A stretch of 64,000 nucleotides of DNA from Lactobacillus paragasseri (GCF_003584685.1 NZ_AP018549.1:1302001-1366000); one strand, 5' to 3'; positions 36,522 through 48,008 are shown, numbered from the stretch's first letter. Notes: a model not told the origin generated them from the letters alone. Numbers and translations are program-made.

Positions 36522-36753
36522 ACTTGGATGAAAGTATTGCCAAGATCAAAGCAAGAGCGAAAAAGAGAACCAACAATACAGCGGTAATTCTTTCCATTAA
36601 TGCTTCAAATCCACGCTTTTTTGTCTGGCCACTAAATACTGCACCGCCGGACAATGCGTTTAAGGCATCTTGTTGCTTTTGCGGCTGCATCAATGTAGCA
36701 ATAATAATTAAAAAGCTCACAATGATGAGTAGCGTCATGACGATATTATACAA
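36520..36753 (-). CDS. secG: Preprotein translocase subunit SecG
   Basis: 77 residues. Two membrane helices (about 2-20 and 53-75) joined by the polar loop MQPQKQQDALNALSGGAVFSGQTKKRGFE (Sec-G signature with GG and F..KKRG). SecG supports SecYE in protein export. Located just upstream of rnr and smpB. Confidence 0.95.
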   Translation of the reverse strand: MYNIVMTLLIIVSFLIIIATLMQPQKQQDALNALSGGAVFSGQTKKRGFEALMERITAVLLVLFFALALILAILSSK

Positions 36754-36823
36754 AGCGCTGCCTCCATTACCTAAATTTCTTACTGTACTGATTTTACCAT
36801 ATTTAACTAACGAATGCTAAAAG

Positions 36824-36856
36824 AAAAAGGGAGCCACCTTAAGCGACACCCATTTT
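36824..36856 (-). terminator. Possible terminator after eno
   Basis: Minus strand: imperfect stem GGGTGTCGC / GTGGCTCCC-type repeat with a TTAAG loop and a short TTTTTC. Weak compared with others; may only trim the eno transcript. Confidence 0.5.
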
Positions 36857-36876
36857 TCTTTCACTTTAAATATTAA

Positions 36877-38217
<1,341 letters not shown>

Positions 38218-38973
38218 TTAATCTTGGTAGTTTACTAATGCTAAGAATGATTCTGGATCAAGTGAAGCACCGCCAACTAAACCACCATCAATATCAGGTT
38301 TAGACATTAATTCTTTAACGTTAGCTGGTTTTACTGAACCACCGTATTGAATACGAACGTTTTCAGCAGTTTCTTCGTTGTACAAGTCTTTTACAGTTTC
38401 ACGAATAGTCTTGCACATTTCTTCAGCTTGATCAGCAGAAGCAGTCTTACCAGTACCAATAGCCCAAATTGGTTCATAAGCAATAACAAGCTTAGAAACT
38501 TGTTCTGCAGTCAAACCATCTAAAGCAGCTTTGATTTGAGCAACTACCCATTCTTCTTGCTTATTAGCTTCACGAGTTTCAAGAGATTCACCACAGCAAA
38601 TAATTGGAGTTACGCCATTAGCAAATAAAGCTTTAGCTTTATTGTTAATGTCTTCATCAGTTTCGTGGAAGTAGCCACGACGTTCTGAGTGACCAATAAT
38701 ACAGTAGTCAATACCCATTTCGTTTAAAACTTTTGGTGAAGTTTCACCAGTAAATGCACCTTCAACTTCAAAGTATGCATTTTCTGCACCAGTATGTAAG
38801 TTTGAGCCTTCAGCAGTTTTCTTTAAAACATAAAGATCAACTGCAGGTGCAGCAATAACTGATTCAACTTTACTTGGATCTGGTAACTTACCCTTAACTG
38901 CATTTACAAATTCAACAGTTTGTTCTGGGTTCATATGTAATTTCCAGTTACCAGCAATAATTGGTGTACGCAT
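38218..38973 (-). CDS. tpiA: Triosephosphate isomerase
   Basis: 251 residues. GNWKLHMN with the substrate Lys, catalytic His in [11 protein letters not shown], catalytic Glu in [13 protein letters not shown] (loop 6) and [10 protein letters not shown] near the end. Interconverts dihydroxyacetone phosphate and glyceraldehyde-3-P. Between pgk (19-nt gap) and eno in the cggR operon. Confidence 0.98.
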   Translation of the reverse strand: MRTPIIAGNWKLHMNPEQTVEFVNAVKGKLPDPSKVESVIAAPAVDLYVLKKTAEGSNLHTGAENAYFEVEGAFTGETSPKVLNEMGIDYCIIGHSERRGYFHETDEDINNKAKALFANGVTPIICCGESLETREANKQEEWVVAQIKAALDGLTAEQVSKLVIAYEPIWAIGTGKTASADQAEEMCKTIRETVKDLYNEETAENVRIQYGGSVKPANVKELMSKPDIDGGLVGGASLDPESFLALVNYQD

Positions 38974-38992
38974 TTAAAAATTCCTCCTAATT

Positions 38993-40204
38993 TTACTTGT
39001 CAGAAACACAAGCGATTCCTGGTAATTCTTTACCTTCAAGGTAGTTAAGTGAAGCACCACCACCAGTAGAAATGTGGCTGATCTTAGGAGCAATTCCCAA
39101 TTGCTTAGCAGCAGCAGTTGAGTCACCACCACCGATAATAGTTACAGCATCCTTCAAGTCAGCTAATGCACGACCAACTTCCAAAGTACCTTCTGCGTAG
39201 TTTGGCATTTCGAATGCACCCATAGGTCCATTCCATACAACAGTCTTAGCATCCTTTAAGATGTCTCTAAATTTTTCAACAGTCTTAGGACCAATATCAA
39301 GACCCATTTCATTGTCAGGAATATCATCACCAACAACTTCGTGAGGAGCATCGTTTGAGAATTCAGTTGCTGCAACATTATCTACAGGCAATACAATCTT
39401 ATCGCCAGCTTTTGCTAATAATTCTTTTGCGAGTTCAACTTTATCAGCTTCAAATAATGATTTACCAATCTTGTGGCCTTGTGCAGCTAAGAATGTGTAA
39501 GCCATACCACCACCAATTAAAATGTGATCTGACTTAGGAATTAAGTTTTCAATAACACCAATCTTATCTGATACTTTTGCACCACCAAGGATAGTTACAA
39601 ATGGATGAACTGGGTTTTCAACAGCATCACCTAAGAACTTGATTTCCTTTTCAAGTAAGAAACCAGCTGCTGCAGGTTTACCAGCCTTCTTCATAGCAGT
39701 TGCAATACCAACATTTGAAGCGTGACTTCTGTGAGCAGTACCAAATGCGTCGTTTACAAATACATCGCCAAGACTTGCCCAGTATTCGCCAAGTTTTGGA
39801 TCGTTCTTAGATTCACGTTTACCAAAGTCATTGTCAATATCTTGGAATCTAGTGTTTTCAAGAACAATAACGTCGCCATCTTTCATTTTATCGATGGTTT
39901 CTTCAACTTCTTTACCTTCATTTTCTGGTACAAAAGTTACAGGCTTCTTTAATAACTCACTTAAGCGTTCTGCTACTGGACGTAATGATAATTCCTTCTT
40001 GTCAGCATCTGACTTTACACGGCCCAAGTGGCTCAGCAAGATTGCTTTACCACCATGTTCAATAATGTACTTAATAGTTGGCAAAGCAGCAACGATACGG
40101 TTGTCATCACCAATAACACCATTTTTAATTGGAACATTGAAGTCAACACGAACTAAAACTTTTTTACCTTTAAGATCAAGGTCTGAAACGATTAATTTAG
40201 CCAT
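38993..40204 (-). CDS. pgk: Phosphoglycerate kinase
   Basis: 403 residues. RVDFNVP at about 20, hinge [27 protein letters not shown] and C-terminal [11 protein letters not shown] (nucleotide loop) are PGK signatures. Makes ATP from 1,3-bisphosphoglycerate. Separated from gap by a 102-nt region that carries a strong GC hairpin. Confidence 0.98.
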   Translation of the reverse strand: MAKLIVSDLDLKGKKVLVRVDFNVPIKNGVIGDDNRIVAALPTIKYIIEHGGKAILLSHLGRVKSDADKKELSLRPVAERLSELLKKPVTFVPENEGKEVEETIDKMKDGDVIVLENTRFQDIDNDFGKRESKNDPKLGEYWASLGDVFVNDAFGTAHRSHASNVGIATAMKKAGKPAAAGFLLEKEIKFLGDAVENPVHPFVTILGGAKVSDKIGVIENLIPKSDHILIGGGMAYTFLAAQGHKIGKSLFEADKVELAKELLAKAGDKIVLPVDNVAATEFSNDAPHEVVGDDIPDNEMGLDIGPKTVEKFRDILKDAKTVVWNGPMGAFEMPNYAEGTLEVGRALADLKDAVTIIGGGDSTAAAKQLGIAPKISHISTGGGASLNYLEGKELPGIACVSDK

Positions 40205-40234
40205 TTAAATTAATTTACCTCCGATAGATTATTT

Positions 40235-40268
40235 GAAAAAAGGCGGAGGAAGTAATTCCCTCCGCCTT
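40235..40268 (-). terminator. GC-rich hairpin between gap and pgk
   Basis: AAGGCGGAGG / CCTCCGCCTT with an 8-nt loop and a following TTTTTT on the minus strand, about 40 nt beyond the gap stop. It resembles an intrinsic terminator but sits inside the operon, so it may work as partial terminator or as a 3' stabiliser after mRNA cleavage. Confidence 0.8.
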
Positions 40269-40306
40269 CTCTCGTCTGCTTACTAAAATCAATAATTAAT
40301 TAATGA

Positions 40307-41323
40307 TTAAAGAGTAGCAAATTTCAATAAAGTACGAACCATTTGGCAAGTGAATGAGTATTCGTTGTCGTACCAAGCAACAGTCTTAACTAATTGCTTG
40401 TCACCTGCAGTAGTTACCATGGTTTGAGTTGGGTCAAAGATTGAACCAGCAGTCATACCTAAAACGTCGCTAGAAACGATGTTGTGGTCGTTGTATGCAA
40501 ATGAAGGACTTTCGTACTTCTTAACTGCTTCGTTAACTTCGTCAGCAGTTACATCCTTGCTTAAGATTGAAACTAATTCAGTTACAGAACCATCTGGAAC
40601 TGGAACACGTTGTGCGTGACCGTTCAACTTACCGTTCAATTCTGGAACAACAAGACCAATAGCCTTAGCAGCACCAGTTGAGTGAGGAATAATGTTGATA
40701 GCTGCAGCACGAGCAGAACGTAAGTTACCACCACGTACAGGACCATCCAAAAGCATTTGAGTTGAAGTGTAAGCGTGGATAGTAGTCATAGTACCAACTT
40801 CAATGCCGAATTCCTTTTGTAAAGCATTAACCATTGGTGCTAATGAGTTAGTAGTACATGAACCAGCTGAAACAATCTTGTCGTCAGCAGTCAAAGTATC
40901 ATCGTTTACGCCGTAAACAATGGTCTTCAAGTCTGAACCAGCAGGTGCAGAAATTAATACACGCTTTGCACCAGCCTTAAGGTGAGCTTCTGACTTAGCT
41001 TTGCTAGTGTAGAAACCAGTACATTCAAGAACGAAGTCAACGCCATCATTCTTAACCCAAGGAATGTTTTGTGCTTGTGGTTCAGCGTAAACACGGTACT
41101 TCTTACCGTCAACTACGATTGAGTCATCAGTTGCTGAAACTTCGTGGTTGAAAGTACCATGAGTTGAGTCATACTTAAGTAAGTGAGCTAAAAGTGCTGG
41201 AGTAGTCAAGTCGTTGATTGCAACAACTTCAATATCTGAAGACTTTTCGCCTAAATCCATAATACGACGGAATGCTAAACGACCAATACGGCCGAAACCG
41301 TTAATACCAATTTTAACTGTCAT
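40307..41323 (-). CDS. gap: Glyceraldehyde-3-phosphate dehydrogenase
   Basis: 338 residues. NAD site [16 protein letters not shown], active site [12 protein letters not shown] (catalytic Cys) and [13 protein letters not shown] are conventional. NAD-dependent oxidation of glyceraldehyde-3-P. Follows cggR by 54 nt with RBS AGGAGG. Very strong codon bias. Confidence 0.98.
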   Translation of the reverse strand: MTVKIGINGFGRIGRLAFRRIMDLGEKSSDIEVVAINDLTTPALLAHLLKYDSTHGTFNHEVSATDDSIVVDGKKYRVYAEPQAQNIPWVKNDGVDFVLECTGFYTSKAKSEAHLKAGAKRVLISAPAGSDLKTIVYGVNDDTLTADDKIVSAGSCTTNSLAPMVNALQKEFGIEVGTMTTIHAYTSTQMLLDGPVRGGNLRSARAAAINIIPHSTGAAKAIGLVVPELNGKLNGHAQRVPVPDGSVTELVSILSKDVTADEVNEAVKKYESPSFAYNDHNIVSSDVLGMTAGSIFDPTQTMVTTAGDKQLVKTVAWYDNEYSFTCQMVRTLLKFATL

Positions 41324-41377
41324 ATCCTATATTCCTCCTTAGGAAATATGTAAGTAACAATTTATTTTAAACGGGAA

Positions 41378-42409
41378 TTACTTCCCCTTTAAAACCAAGT
41401 TTGAGGCTCCTTCATCCGTGATCAACCACGTCTGTTTGGGAGCATGATGCATGTAAGCCGCAATTGCTGCAGCCTTGCTGGCACCAGCAGCAATTGCGAA
41501 TACATGAGGTATTTTATCTAAATCTTCTAGTTGAAGACCAATACGTGGGATACGTTTAACAAGTCTACCTTGTTGGTCGAAGAAATACCCGAAACATTCG
41601 GCCACAGCTCCATCATTTCGAAGCTTAGAATTAGTCATAACATCTAAGCCACGTCTCTTTGACATGACATCTGCTCTACCAATTCCATGTATCACCATAT
41701 CACTATTATAAATGTTTGAAATCGCATTCGCAATATCTGTGTCTTGAAGTAATAAAGTCAAGGCTTCAGATGATACATTTTCTGGTAGATATAGGCCTTT
41801 ATGCCTACCTCCCGTTTCAGATGCCATCATCTGAGCTACAGTATTGCTTTGAATTTCAACACTTTCTCCAACTGCTCCCCTTCCAGGAACAAACAACAAA
41901 TCGCGATAGCGACTTAATTTAGGAGAAAGATGACGAGCTACTCCAGCAACGGTAGTACCACCCAATACGGTAATGATACTTTTTCCTAGCGGTAAAAGAA
42001 GATCCAGGGCAGAATTAAGTTGTTCACCCATCAAATCAACTACACGCTCTTGCCGATCCATATCACCAGGAACAATAATTGCTCGATCAATACCCAACTT
42101 CTGTGCCAATTCAATTTCAGTTTGGCTTGCATTGAATAAACGATCAATTAATGGAGCAGCTTCTTTTAAAGTTCTCTTTCCTTTATCAGTTAATTCCATC
42201 CCATAGCTCTGAATATTGATCAGACCTAATTGTCGCAAATAATCAGTTTCAGTTCGCACATTGCGCTCGCTTAATCCTAATTTTTTAGCAACAACTCGTC
42301 GCCCAACTGGAGCTAACAGCGAAATCTGTTCAAGAACAAGAAAACGTTGCCGAATTATTTTTAAAACATCAGGAACTAAGCTTTGCAACAAGGTTAAATC
42401 CGAGTCCAT
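41378..42409 (-). CDS. cggR: Central glycolytic genes regulator (SorC family)
   Basis: 343 residues: N-terminal winged helix (about 20-70, with VAKKLGLSERNVRTETDYL) and a C-terminal sugar-phosphate binding domain (GGTTVAGVARHL, LFVPGRGAVGE). In Bacillus CggR represses the gap operon until fructose-1,6-bisphosphate is high. Here it leads gap-pgk-tpiA-eno in the same order. An inverted-repeat operator and its own promoter lie upstream (42425-42566), consistent with autoregulation. Confidence 0.96.
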   Translation of the reverse strand: MDSDLTLLQSLVPDVLKIIRQRFLVLEQISLLAPVGRRVVAKKLGLSERNVRTETDYLRQLGLINIQSYGMELTDKGKRTLKEAAPLIDRLFNASQTEIELAQKLGIDRAIIVPGDMDRQERVVDLMGEQLNSALDLLLPLGKSIITVLGGTTVAGVARHLSPKLSRYRDLLFVPGRGAVGESVEIQSNTVAQMMASETGGRHKGLYLPENVSSEALTLLLQDTDIANAISNIYNSDMVIHGIGRADVMSKRRGLDVMTNSKLRNDGAVAECFGYFFDQQGRLVKRIPRIGLQLEDLDKIPHVFAIAAGASKAAAIAAYMHHAPKQTWLITDEGASNLVLKGK

Positions 42410-42424
42410 TGCTCGCTCCCTCTA

Positions 42425-42467
42425 TTGGGTCAAAATTGATACCGCCATATGACGGTCAGCGACCCAA
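42425..42467 (-). promoter_or_regulatory. Candidate CggR operator
   Basis: Nested inverted repeats: TTGGGTC (42425-42431) / GACCCAA (42461-42467) around ACCGCCATATGACGGT (42441-42456, near palindromic). It lies between the promoter and the cggR start codon, where CggR sites sit in Bacillus. Confidence 0.65.
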
Positions 42468-42483
42468 AAAGCTTAAAAATATT

Positions 42484-42526
42484 AGAGAGACGCGAATTGA
42501 TTAACTTCAGATTCACATTTCTCTCT
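42484..42526 (-). promoter_or_regulatory. Hairpin in the cggR mRNA leader
   Basis: AGAGAGA / TCTCTCT stem topped by an additional GTGAAT/ATTCGC pairing, starting about 5 nt after the predicted +1. It is not followed by a strong U tract, so it is unlikely to be a terminator; a 5' stabiliser is more likely. Confidence 0.5.
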
Positions 42527-42537
42527 CGACATTTTTT

Positions 42538-42566
42538 AGTATAGCAATATCTTTTTTTAAATTCAA
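42538..42566 (-). promoter_or_regulatory. Promoter of the cggR-gap operon
   Basis: -35 TTGAAT (42561-42566), 17-nt spacer, -10 TATACT (42538-42543) on the minus strand. Predicted start near 42531, leaving a leader of about 120 nt with a hairpin and the operator. Confidence 0.65.
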
Positions 42567-42632
42567 GATATATCCTTCAGAATAATTAATTTGTACTTTC
42601 TTCTTTTTTTGATATACTTATTTTAGTTTGTC

Positions 42633-42704
42633 GTGCCCTTAGTGTAATGGATCGCACGTAAGATTCCGGTTCTTAAAATCTGAGTTCGACTCTCAGGGGG
42701 CGCA
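42633..42704 (+). tRNA. tRNA-Arg (CCG anticodon)
   Basis: 72 nt folds as a tRNA: 7-bp acceptor GTGCCCT/GGGGCGC with two G-U-type pairs, D stem GTGT/GCAC, anticodon stem TAAGA/TCTTA with loop TTCCGGT (anticodon CCG), 4-nt variable loop and T arm CTGAG-TTCGACT-CTCAG. Discriminator A; CCA is not encoded. It reads CGG codons, which are rare in AT-rich genomes. Confidence 0.9.
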
Positions 42705-42712
42705 TAGTACGA

Positions 42713-42742
42713 GACAGTCAGTCAATCTGGCTGTCTTTTTTT
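42713..42742 (+). terminator. Terminator of tRNA-Arg gene
   Basis: GACAGTCAG / CTGGCTGTC with TCAAT loop, then seven T on the plus strand; begins 9 nt after the tRNA. Confidence 0.88.
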
Positions 42743-42842
42743 GTATTTTGTCACTTTATTTAGAAAAAATCTATCATCTGTAAGCATTTTCGTTATAATT
42801 AAATTTGATGTTAATTATGTACATAGACAGAAAGGTTATTTT

Positions 42843-44291
42843 ATGATCGAAGAAGAAAAAAAGTCTAATGCCAAAAAAATGCTCTGGCCAACGCTAGCGA
42901 TGATGGCATTTTCAACTGTCTGGGGCTTCGGTAACGTTGTTAACGGTTATGTTTACTTTGACGGTACCAAAGTTATATTCAGCTGGATATTAATGTTCCT
43001 GTTATATTTTGTTCCCTATGCATTAATGGTTGGAGAACTAGGTGCAACTTTTAAAAATGCTAATGGTGGTGTTTCCTCATGGGTTAATGCTACTATGGGT
43101 GCAAAGTGGGCCTATTACGCTGGGTGGACATATTGGGCATGCCACGTAGTATATATTTCAAGTAAAGGTACTGGTGGCTTAAGAGCCATGGCTTGGGGAA
43201 TCTTCGGCAACACTAAATGGTATGATGGTCTTCCAACTGCTTGGACTCAATTTGCCACTTTAGTGGTCTTCCTCTTTTTCTGCTGGGTTACTACTAAAGG
43301 TATCCCAGTACTTAAAAGTTTAGCCACTATCGCTGGATCATCAATGTTCATCATGTCAATTTTATTTATTATTATGATGTTTGCTGCACCAGCAATTAAC
43401 CCCCATGCTGGTTATTACTCAATCAATTTTAATTGGAAGAGTTTAATGCCCACATTCAACCTTAAATATTTAACATCTCTTTCAATTTTAGTTTTTGCTG
43501 TCGGTGGATGTGAAAAGATATCTCCTTATGTAAACAAAGTTAAAAATCCAACCAAAAACTTTCCTAAAGCAATGATGGCTTTAGCAATTATGGTCATGGT
43601 TTCTGCAATTTTAGGAACTTTTGCTATGGCTTTAATGTTTGATCCTAAAGTTGTTAACAACAATCTAAACGAATATATTTCAAATGGTGCTTACATGGCC
43701 TTTCAACGTTTAGGCGAGTATTACCATGTTGGTGGTTTATTTATGTATATTTATTCATGGTGTAACGTTATTGGCCAATTCTCTACTTTAGTTATTAGTA
43801 TTGATGCTCCTTTAAGAATGCTACTAGGTAGTAAAGAAGCTAAAAACTTTATTCCTAAGAAGCTTCTTAAGATAAATAAACATGGTGCCTACATTAACGG
43901 TATCTGGATGGTTGTAATTCTTTCAGGTGGTTTAATTGCAGCACAAGCTTTATTACCTGATGCACAGGCAGTTATGGCTCAATTAGTTAAATTAAATTCA
44001 ACTACAATGCCAATGCGTTACTTATGGGTATTCGCAGCATATATTGCACTTAGAAAGCAACAAAAGAAGTTTGATACTTCTTACCAAATGACAAAGAATC
44101 AAGGATTAGCTTATACAGCTGGGATATGGTGTTTTATTGTTACAGCAGCATGTTGTATTTTAGGAATCTACTCACCAGATCCATTTACCCTATTTCTTAA
44201 CATCATTACTCCAATTATCTTGATTGTTTTAGGCTTAATTTTGCCAGCAATCAAAAAAAGAGAAGATGGAACTAACCCATTAATGAAGTAA
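42843..44291 (+). CDS. APC-superfamily amino acid permease
   Basis: 482 residues with about 12 predicted membrane helices. The first helix FSTVWGFGNVVNGYVYFDG carries the broken-helix glycine motif of APC transporters. Later segments VPYALMVGELGATFKNANGGVSSW resemble the glutamate/GABA antiporter branch (YjeM type). The substrate cannot be set by eye. ATG 42843 has RBS AGAAAGG; an upstream frame start lacks one and would add a poor N terminus. Own terminator, so monocistronic. Confidence 0.88.
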   Translation: MIEEEKKSNAKKMLWPTLAMMAFSTVWGFGNVVNGYVYFDGTKVIFSWILMFLLYFVPYALMVGELGATFKNANGGVSSWVNATMGAKWAYYAGWTYWACHVVYISSKGTGGLRAMAWGIFGNTKWYDGLPTAWTQFATLVVFLFFCWVTTKGIPVLKSLATIAGSSMFIMSILFIIMMFAAPAINPHAGYYSINFNWKSLMPTFNLKYLTSLSILVFAVGGCEKISPYVNKVKNPTKNFPKAMMALAIMVMVSAILGTFAMALMFDPKVVNNNLNEYISNGAYMAFQRLGEYYHVGGLFMYIYSWCNVIGQFSTLVISIDAPLRMLLGSKEAKNFIPKKLLKINKHGAYINGIWMVVILSGGLIAAQALLPDAQAVMAQLVKLNSTTMPMRYLWVFAAYIALRKQQKKFDTSYQMTKNQGLAYTAGIWCFIVTAACCILGIYSPDPFTLFLNIITPIILIVLGLILPAIKKREDGTNPLMK

Positions 44292-44296
44292 CTTTA

Positions 44297-44332
44297 AATG
44301 AACGATATGCTTGCTATATCGTTCATTTTTTC
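44297..44332 (+). terminator. Terminator of the permease gene
   Basis: AATGAACGATAT / ATATCGTTCATT perfect stem with a short loop and TTTTTT, 5 nt after the permease stop. Confidence 0.9.
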
Positions 44333-44355
44333 TACATAAAATTAAGTTTGATTAG

Positions 44356-44384
44356 TTGACATGATTAAAAGTAAGTGATTTAAT
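44356..44384 (+). promoter_or_regulatory. clpP promoter
   Basis: Consensus -35 TTGACA (44356-44361), 17-nt spacer and -10 TTTAAT (44379-44384), with the CIRCE repeat starting at the last -10 base. Confidence 0.8.
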
Positions 44385-44410
44385 TAGCACTGTACTTATT
44401 AGAGTGCTAA
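44384..44410 (+). promoter_or_regulatory. CIRCE element (HrcA operator) of clpP
   Basis: TTAGCACTG, 9 nt, GAGTGCTAA: the HrcA consensus TTAGCACTC-N9-GAGTGCTAA with one base different. It covers the +1 region of the clpP promoter. No CtsR-type heptad repeat (GGTCAAA) was seen, so HrcA is the likely heat-shock regulator of clpP here. Confidence 0.92.
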
Positions 44411-44432
44411 TTTTGTTTAGGAGGTAAAATTA

Positions 44433-45020
44433 ATGCTCGTACCTACAGTTATTGAACAAACTGCACGTGGTGAACGTGCTTACGACATTTACTCAAGATT
44501 ATTAAAAGATAGAATTATTATGCTTAGCGGTGAAATTAACGACCAAATGGCCAACTCAATCATCGCTCAACTTTTATTCTTAGATGCACAAGACAATACT
44601 AAAGATATTTCTCTATACATTAACTCTCCAGGCGGTGTTATTACTTCTGGTCTCGCAATTATGGATACAATGAACTTTATTAAGTCAGATGTATCTACAA
44701 TTGCAATTGGTATGGCTGCTTCAATGGCTTCAATTCTTTTGACTAGCGGAACTAAGGGTAAACGTTTTGCATTACCAAATTCAACAGTTCTTATTCACCA
44801 GCCTTTAGGTGGTGCACAAGGTCAACAAACCGACATTCAAATTGCAGCTAATGAAATCTTGAAGAGTCGTAAGAAGCTTAACCAAATATTACATGAAACT
44901 ACTGGGCAACCTCTTGATAAGATCCTTAAAGATACTGAACGCGATAATTACTTATCTGCAGAAGAAGCTAAAGACTATGGTCTAATTGATGAAATTTTGG
45001 TTAACCAAAAGAAAGACTAG
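44433..45020 (+). CDS. clpP: ATP-dependent Clp protease proteolytic subunit
   Basis: 195 residues. Catalytic Ser in [11 protein letters not shown] (about 98), His in [10 protein letters not shown] (about 123) and Asp in [11 protein letters not shown] (about 172). The serine protease barrel works with ClpX or ClpC ATPases to degrade misfolded and tagged proteins, including tmRNA-tagged ones such as AVAA. RBS AGGAGG 8 nt upstream. Heat-inducible through CIRCE. Confidence 0.98.
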   Translation: MLVPTVIEQTARGERAYDIYSRLLKDRIIMLSGEINDQMANSIIAQLLFLDAQDNTKDISLYINSPGGVITSGLAIMDTMNFIKSDVSTIAIGMAASMASILLTSGTKGKRFALPNSTVLIHQPLGGAQGQQTDIQIAANEILKSRKKLNQILHETTGQPLDKILKDTERDNYLSAEEAKDYGLIDEILVNQKKD

Positions 45021-45031
45021 TTTAATTTAAC

Positions 45032-45072
45032 AAAAAATAGAGCTCACGATAGATGTGAGCTCTATTTTTTTT
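45032..45072. terminator. Bidirectional terminator between clpP and whiA
   Basis: AAAAAATAGAGCTCAC / GTGAGCTCTATTTTTT, perfect stem with GATAGAT loop and U runs in both directions, between convergent genes. Confidence 0.92.
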
Positions 45073-45074
45073 GA

Positions 45075-46016
45075 CTAATTTTCTTCTTTTAACTGTTGCG
45101 CCATTTCACGAATTTTTTGAAAACGGTGGTTAACTCCTGACTTTGAAATTGGGCCATCTGGAACCTGAGCTGCAACTTCTTTGAGTGAAAGTTCAGGATG
45201 CATTAATCTAAAGTGTGCTAGGATTGCCAATTTTTCTGGCAAATTTTCTAACCCCACTTTTTCTTCAATTAATTGAATATCCTCAACCTGCTTAGCTGCT
45301 GCATTCGCGGTTTTCTTCAAATTTGCTGTATCGCAATTTACTAACCGATTCACCGAATTACGCATATCCCGCATAATTCTTAAGTCTTCAAATGCTAACA
45401 TTGCATTGACGGCACCTACAATATGTAGAAAATCACCAATTTTTTCAGCTTCTTTTAAATATACAATATATCCATTACGTCTTTTTGTAGCTTTTGCATT
45501 TAAATAAAAGAAACTATTCATTAATTCCAGTAAATCATTATTATGATTTTCATAAAGAGAATAGATCTCTAAATGATATCGACTCGTTTCAGGATTATTC
45601 ACACTTCCAGCTGCTAAAAAAGCTCCTCTTAAGTATGACATTGCCCTTTGTTCCGATGTCATAATCTTCTCAGGAATTCCGGTAATCAAGCCATTATCAC
45701 TGTCAAATATCTCTAGATCACTTAAAATTTCATGAACTTGTTTTTGAAGCCTAACTAAATATTGATAATTTTTCTTTAACTTCATTTTCTTAGAAACAAT
45801 TAGCAGCGGCTCGATTCCATAGGCTGTTTTAATTAAAGAAAATATTCTTCTAGCAATGGCTGGATTTTCAGTTGTGATATCTAGACTAAATTGATGGTCA
45901 TGAAGACTAAGTACTCCGTTCATTCGCAAAAAAGCTGCTAATTCTGCCTTAGCATGTTCTGGATGAACTGGCAGACTAGTAAGTTCTTTTTTTACATCAC
46001 TTGCGTATGAAACCAT
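45075..46016 (-). CDS. whiA: WhiA, DNA-binding cell-division regulator
   Basis: 313 residues: LAGLIDADG-like N-terminal fold ([43 protein letters not shown]) and a C-terminal helix-turn-helix ([25 protein letters not shown]). WhiA links to Z-ring formation in Gram-positive bacteria. The third gene of rapZ-yvcK-whiA, the canonical order; 3 nt after yvcK. Confidence 0.96.
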   Translation of the reverse strand: MVSYASDVKKELTSLPVHPEHAKAELAAFLRMNGVLSLHDHQFSLDITTENPAIARRIFSLIKTAYGIEPLLIVSKKMKLKKNYQYLVRLQKQVHEILSDLEIFDSDNGLITGIPEKIMTSEQRAMSYLRGAFLAAGSVNNPETSRYHLEIYSLYENHNNDLLELMNSFFYLNAKATKRRNGYIVYLKEAEKIGDFLHIVGAVNAMLAFEDLRIMRDMRNSVNRLVNCDTANLKKTANAAAKQVEDIQLIEEKVGLENLPEKLAILAHFRLMHPELSLKEVAAQVPDGPISKSGVNHRFQKIREMAQQLKEEN

Positions 46017-46019
46017 TAA

Positions 46020-47057
46020 CTAATCCTGTTCCTTTTTTCTTCGGCAATATGCTTCAAAAGCCAAATTTAAAATTTCATCGGCTACTTTTTTACCATCATG
46101 AAAAACTAATCCACTATGCTGATCAATAAAGTCAGCCGTAATTACGCGGCAATCTTGAGCCCGTAACCCAGCAAAATCATTTCTTACCGGTTCAAGATAA
46201 GCATCATAATCTGCCGGATTAAACTTACTCATATCAATTTTAGCTCCGTTAACTAAGGCAGTATTAATATAATGACCACCTAAATGATCATTAATAACTT
46301 GAACATGTTCCGCTGCTGTGAAATGATCTGTTTCACCTTGCTGCGTCATGATATTACAGATATAAATAACTTCAGCCTTAGTTTGTCTCACAGCATCACC
46401 TAAATTAGAAATCATCAAATTAGGTAAAATTGAGGTAAATAAACTACCTGGTCCTAAAACCACTGCGTCTGCTTGCATAATTGCAGCTAAAACAGGTAAA
46501 ACTGCCTTTGGCTCATCGTCAGAATCAGTATCAGTTACCCATACTCGTTTAATGCGCTTATCCTTTGAAGTAATTTCTGTTTCACCAGCTTCAGTTGTCC
46601 CATCAATAAATTCTGCATTTAAAGTTAAGGGTTCGTTTGAAGCAGGGAAAATTCGCCCATCAATTCGCATCATTCTTGATAACGATTGAACAGCATCAAA
46701 AATATTCCCTTGCATTTCATCTAAAGCGGCAATAATTAAATTTCCAATTGCATGACCTGCAAAAAATGAGTCAGATGAATTAAAACGGTATTGAAAAATA
46801 TCTTTTTCTTCCTGTGGTAAGTCGGATAAAGAAACTAGCACATTTCTAATATCGCCTGGCGGCACCACATTAATATAATCTCTAATTGCACCTGATGATC
46901 CACCATCGTCTGCCACAGTTACAATAGCTGTTATATCGGCATTTTGTTCCTTTAAAGCATTCAAAATAACAGGTAACCCTGTTCCACCACCAATAACAAC
47001 AATTTTAGGGCGACGTCCGCGAATGACACGTACAATTTTATTTTCTCCGTACGCCAT
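46020..47057 (-). CDS. yvcK: YvcK/CofD-like gluconeogenesis factor
   Basis: 345 residues. [19 protein letters not shown] at the start (nucleotide loop), [13 protein letters not shown] and [11 protein letters not shown] are YvcK signatures. In Bacillus YvcK is needed on gluconeogenic carbon and for shape; it binds UDP-sugars. ATG 47057 was chosen because the RBS AAAGGAG lies 11 nt upstream and MAYGENK begins the family domain; upstream in-frame reading runs into rapZ. Confidence 0.95.
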   Translation of the reverse strand: MAYGENKIVRVIRGRRPKIVVIGGGTGLPVILNALKEQNADITAIVTVADDGGSSGAIRDYINVVPPGDIRNVLVSLSDLPQEEKDIFQYRFNSSDSFFAGHAIGNLIIAALDEMQGNIFDAVQSLSRMMRIDGRIFPASNEPLTLNAEFIDGTTEAGETEITSKDKRIKRVWVTDTDSDDEPKAVLPVLAAIMQADAVVLGPGSLFTSILPNLMISNLGDAVRQTKAEVIYICNIMTQQGETDHFTAAEHVQVINDHLGGHYINTALVNGAKIDMSKFNPADYDAYLEPVRNDFAGLRAQDCRVITADFIDQHSGLVFHDGKKVADEILNLAFEAYCRRKKEQD

Positions 47058-47073
47058 CTCCCAACAATCTCCT

Positions 47074-47949
47074 TTATTGTCCAATATAACGACTAATTTC
47101 TCGATGAGAAATATCAACAGGATATTTCTTAGCCAAATCAACTGCTAATTGGCGAGCGATTGAAACGCTCCGGTGTTGACCACCAGTACATCCAATTGCA
47201 ATAGTTAATTTTTCTTTTCCTTCCGCAATATATCCGGGAATAGCCGTCTCTAACATGTCTAAAAACTTAGCATAAAACTTTTTAGTTTCTTTCTTGCTCA
47301 TTACATAATCAAAAACTCGACGATCTAAGCCAGTAAATGGTTTAAGTTGAGGAATATAGAATGGATTCGGTAAAAATCTCACATCCATTACAATATCAGC
47401 ATCAATTGGAATACCATACTTAAAGCCGAAACTCATTACTTCAATTGAAAAAGTCCGAGTTTGATTATCTCCAAACTTATCTACTAATTTAGCTTTTAAT
47501 TCCTTAGTAGTTAAACGGGAGGTATCAATAATTATATTTGATATATTTTTAGTTCTTGATAAAATAGCTCTTTCTTCTTGAATTCCATCCAATAAGCGTC
47601 CTGTATGAGCTAATGGTGGCAAACGTCTTGTTTCCTTATACCGAGATACTAATACATCATCTGAAGCATCTAAAAACAAGACGGTCGACTGAACATTTTG
47701 ACTATCTTCTAAAGATTTAATTTCGTCAACCAAATCTTTGTAGAAGCTTTTTACTCTCAAGTCAACAACTACTGCTGCCTTACTAAAATCTGATGAATTG
47801 TTAATTAATTCCCAGAAACTTCCCAATAATTCTGGTGGTAAATTATCTACCACAAAATATCCCATATCTTCTAAAGCTTTGATTGCCACAGTTTTACCTG
47901 CGCCACTCATACCAGTAACAATCAATAATTGTTTCTTTTGTTCAGCCAT
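47074..47949 (-). CDS. rapZ: RapZ, RNase adaptor/nucleotide-binding protein
   Basis: 291 residues. N-terminal P-loop [18 protein letters not shown]-terminal [17 protein letters not shown]. In enteric bacteria RapZ controls GlmS mRNA; in Firmicutes the function is less clear but the rapZ-yvcK-whiA cluster is conserved. It leads the operon; RBS GGAGGG precedes the ATG. Confidence 0.95.
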   Translation of the reverse strand: MAEQKKQLLIVTGMSGAGKTVAIKALEDMGYFVVDNLPPELLGSFWELINNSSDFSKAAVVVDLRVKSFYKDLVDEIKSLEDSQNVQSTVLFLDASDDVLVSRYKETRRLPPLAHTGRLLDGIQEERAILSRTKNISNIIIDTSRLTTKELKAKLVDKFGDNQTRTFSIEVMSFGFKYGIPIDADIVMDVRFLPNPFYIPQLKPFTGLDRRVFDYVMSKKETKKFYAKFLDMLETAIPGYIAEGKEKLTIAIGCTGGQHRSVSIARQLAVDLAKKYPVDISHREISRYIGQ

Positions 47950-48008
47950 AGCTATCCCTCCTTAATCGCTATTATAACATACCGGGTGTTTCATTTTTTG
48001 AATAAAAT

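Noticed and set aside
39355..40208. Plus-strand frames opposite pgk, the longest 125 codons
   Set aside because: Strong codon bias of pgk leaves open antisense frames; no start signal.
42484..42526. T-box or other ligand riboswitch in the cggR leader
   Set aside because: No T-box sequence (AGGGTGGNACCGCG) and no terminator; treated as a simple hairpin.
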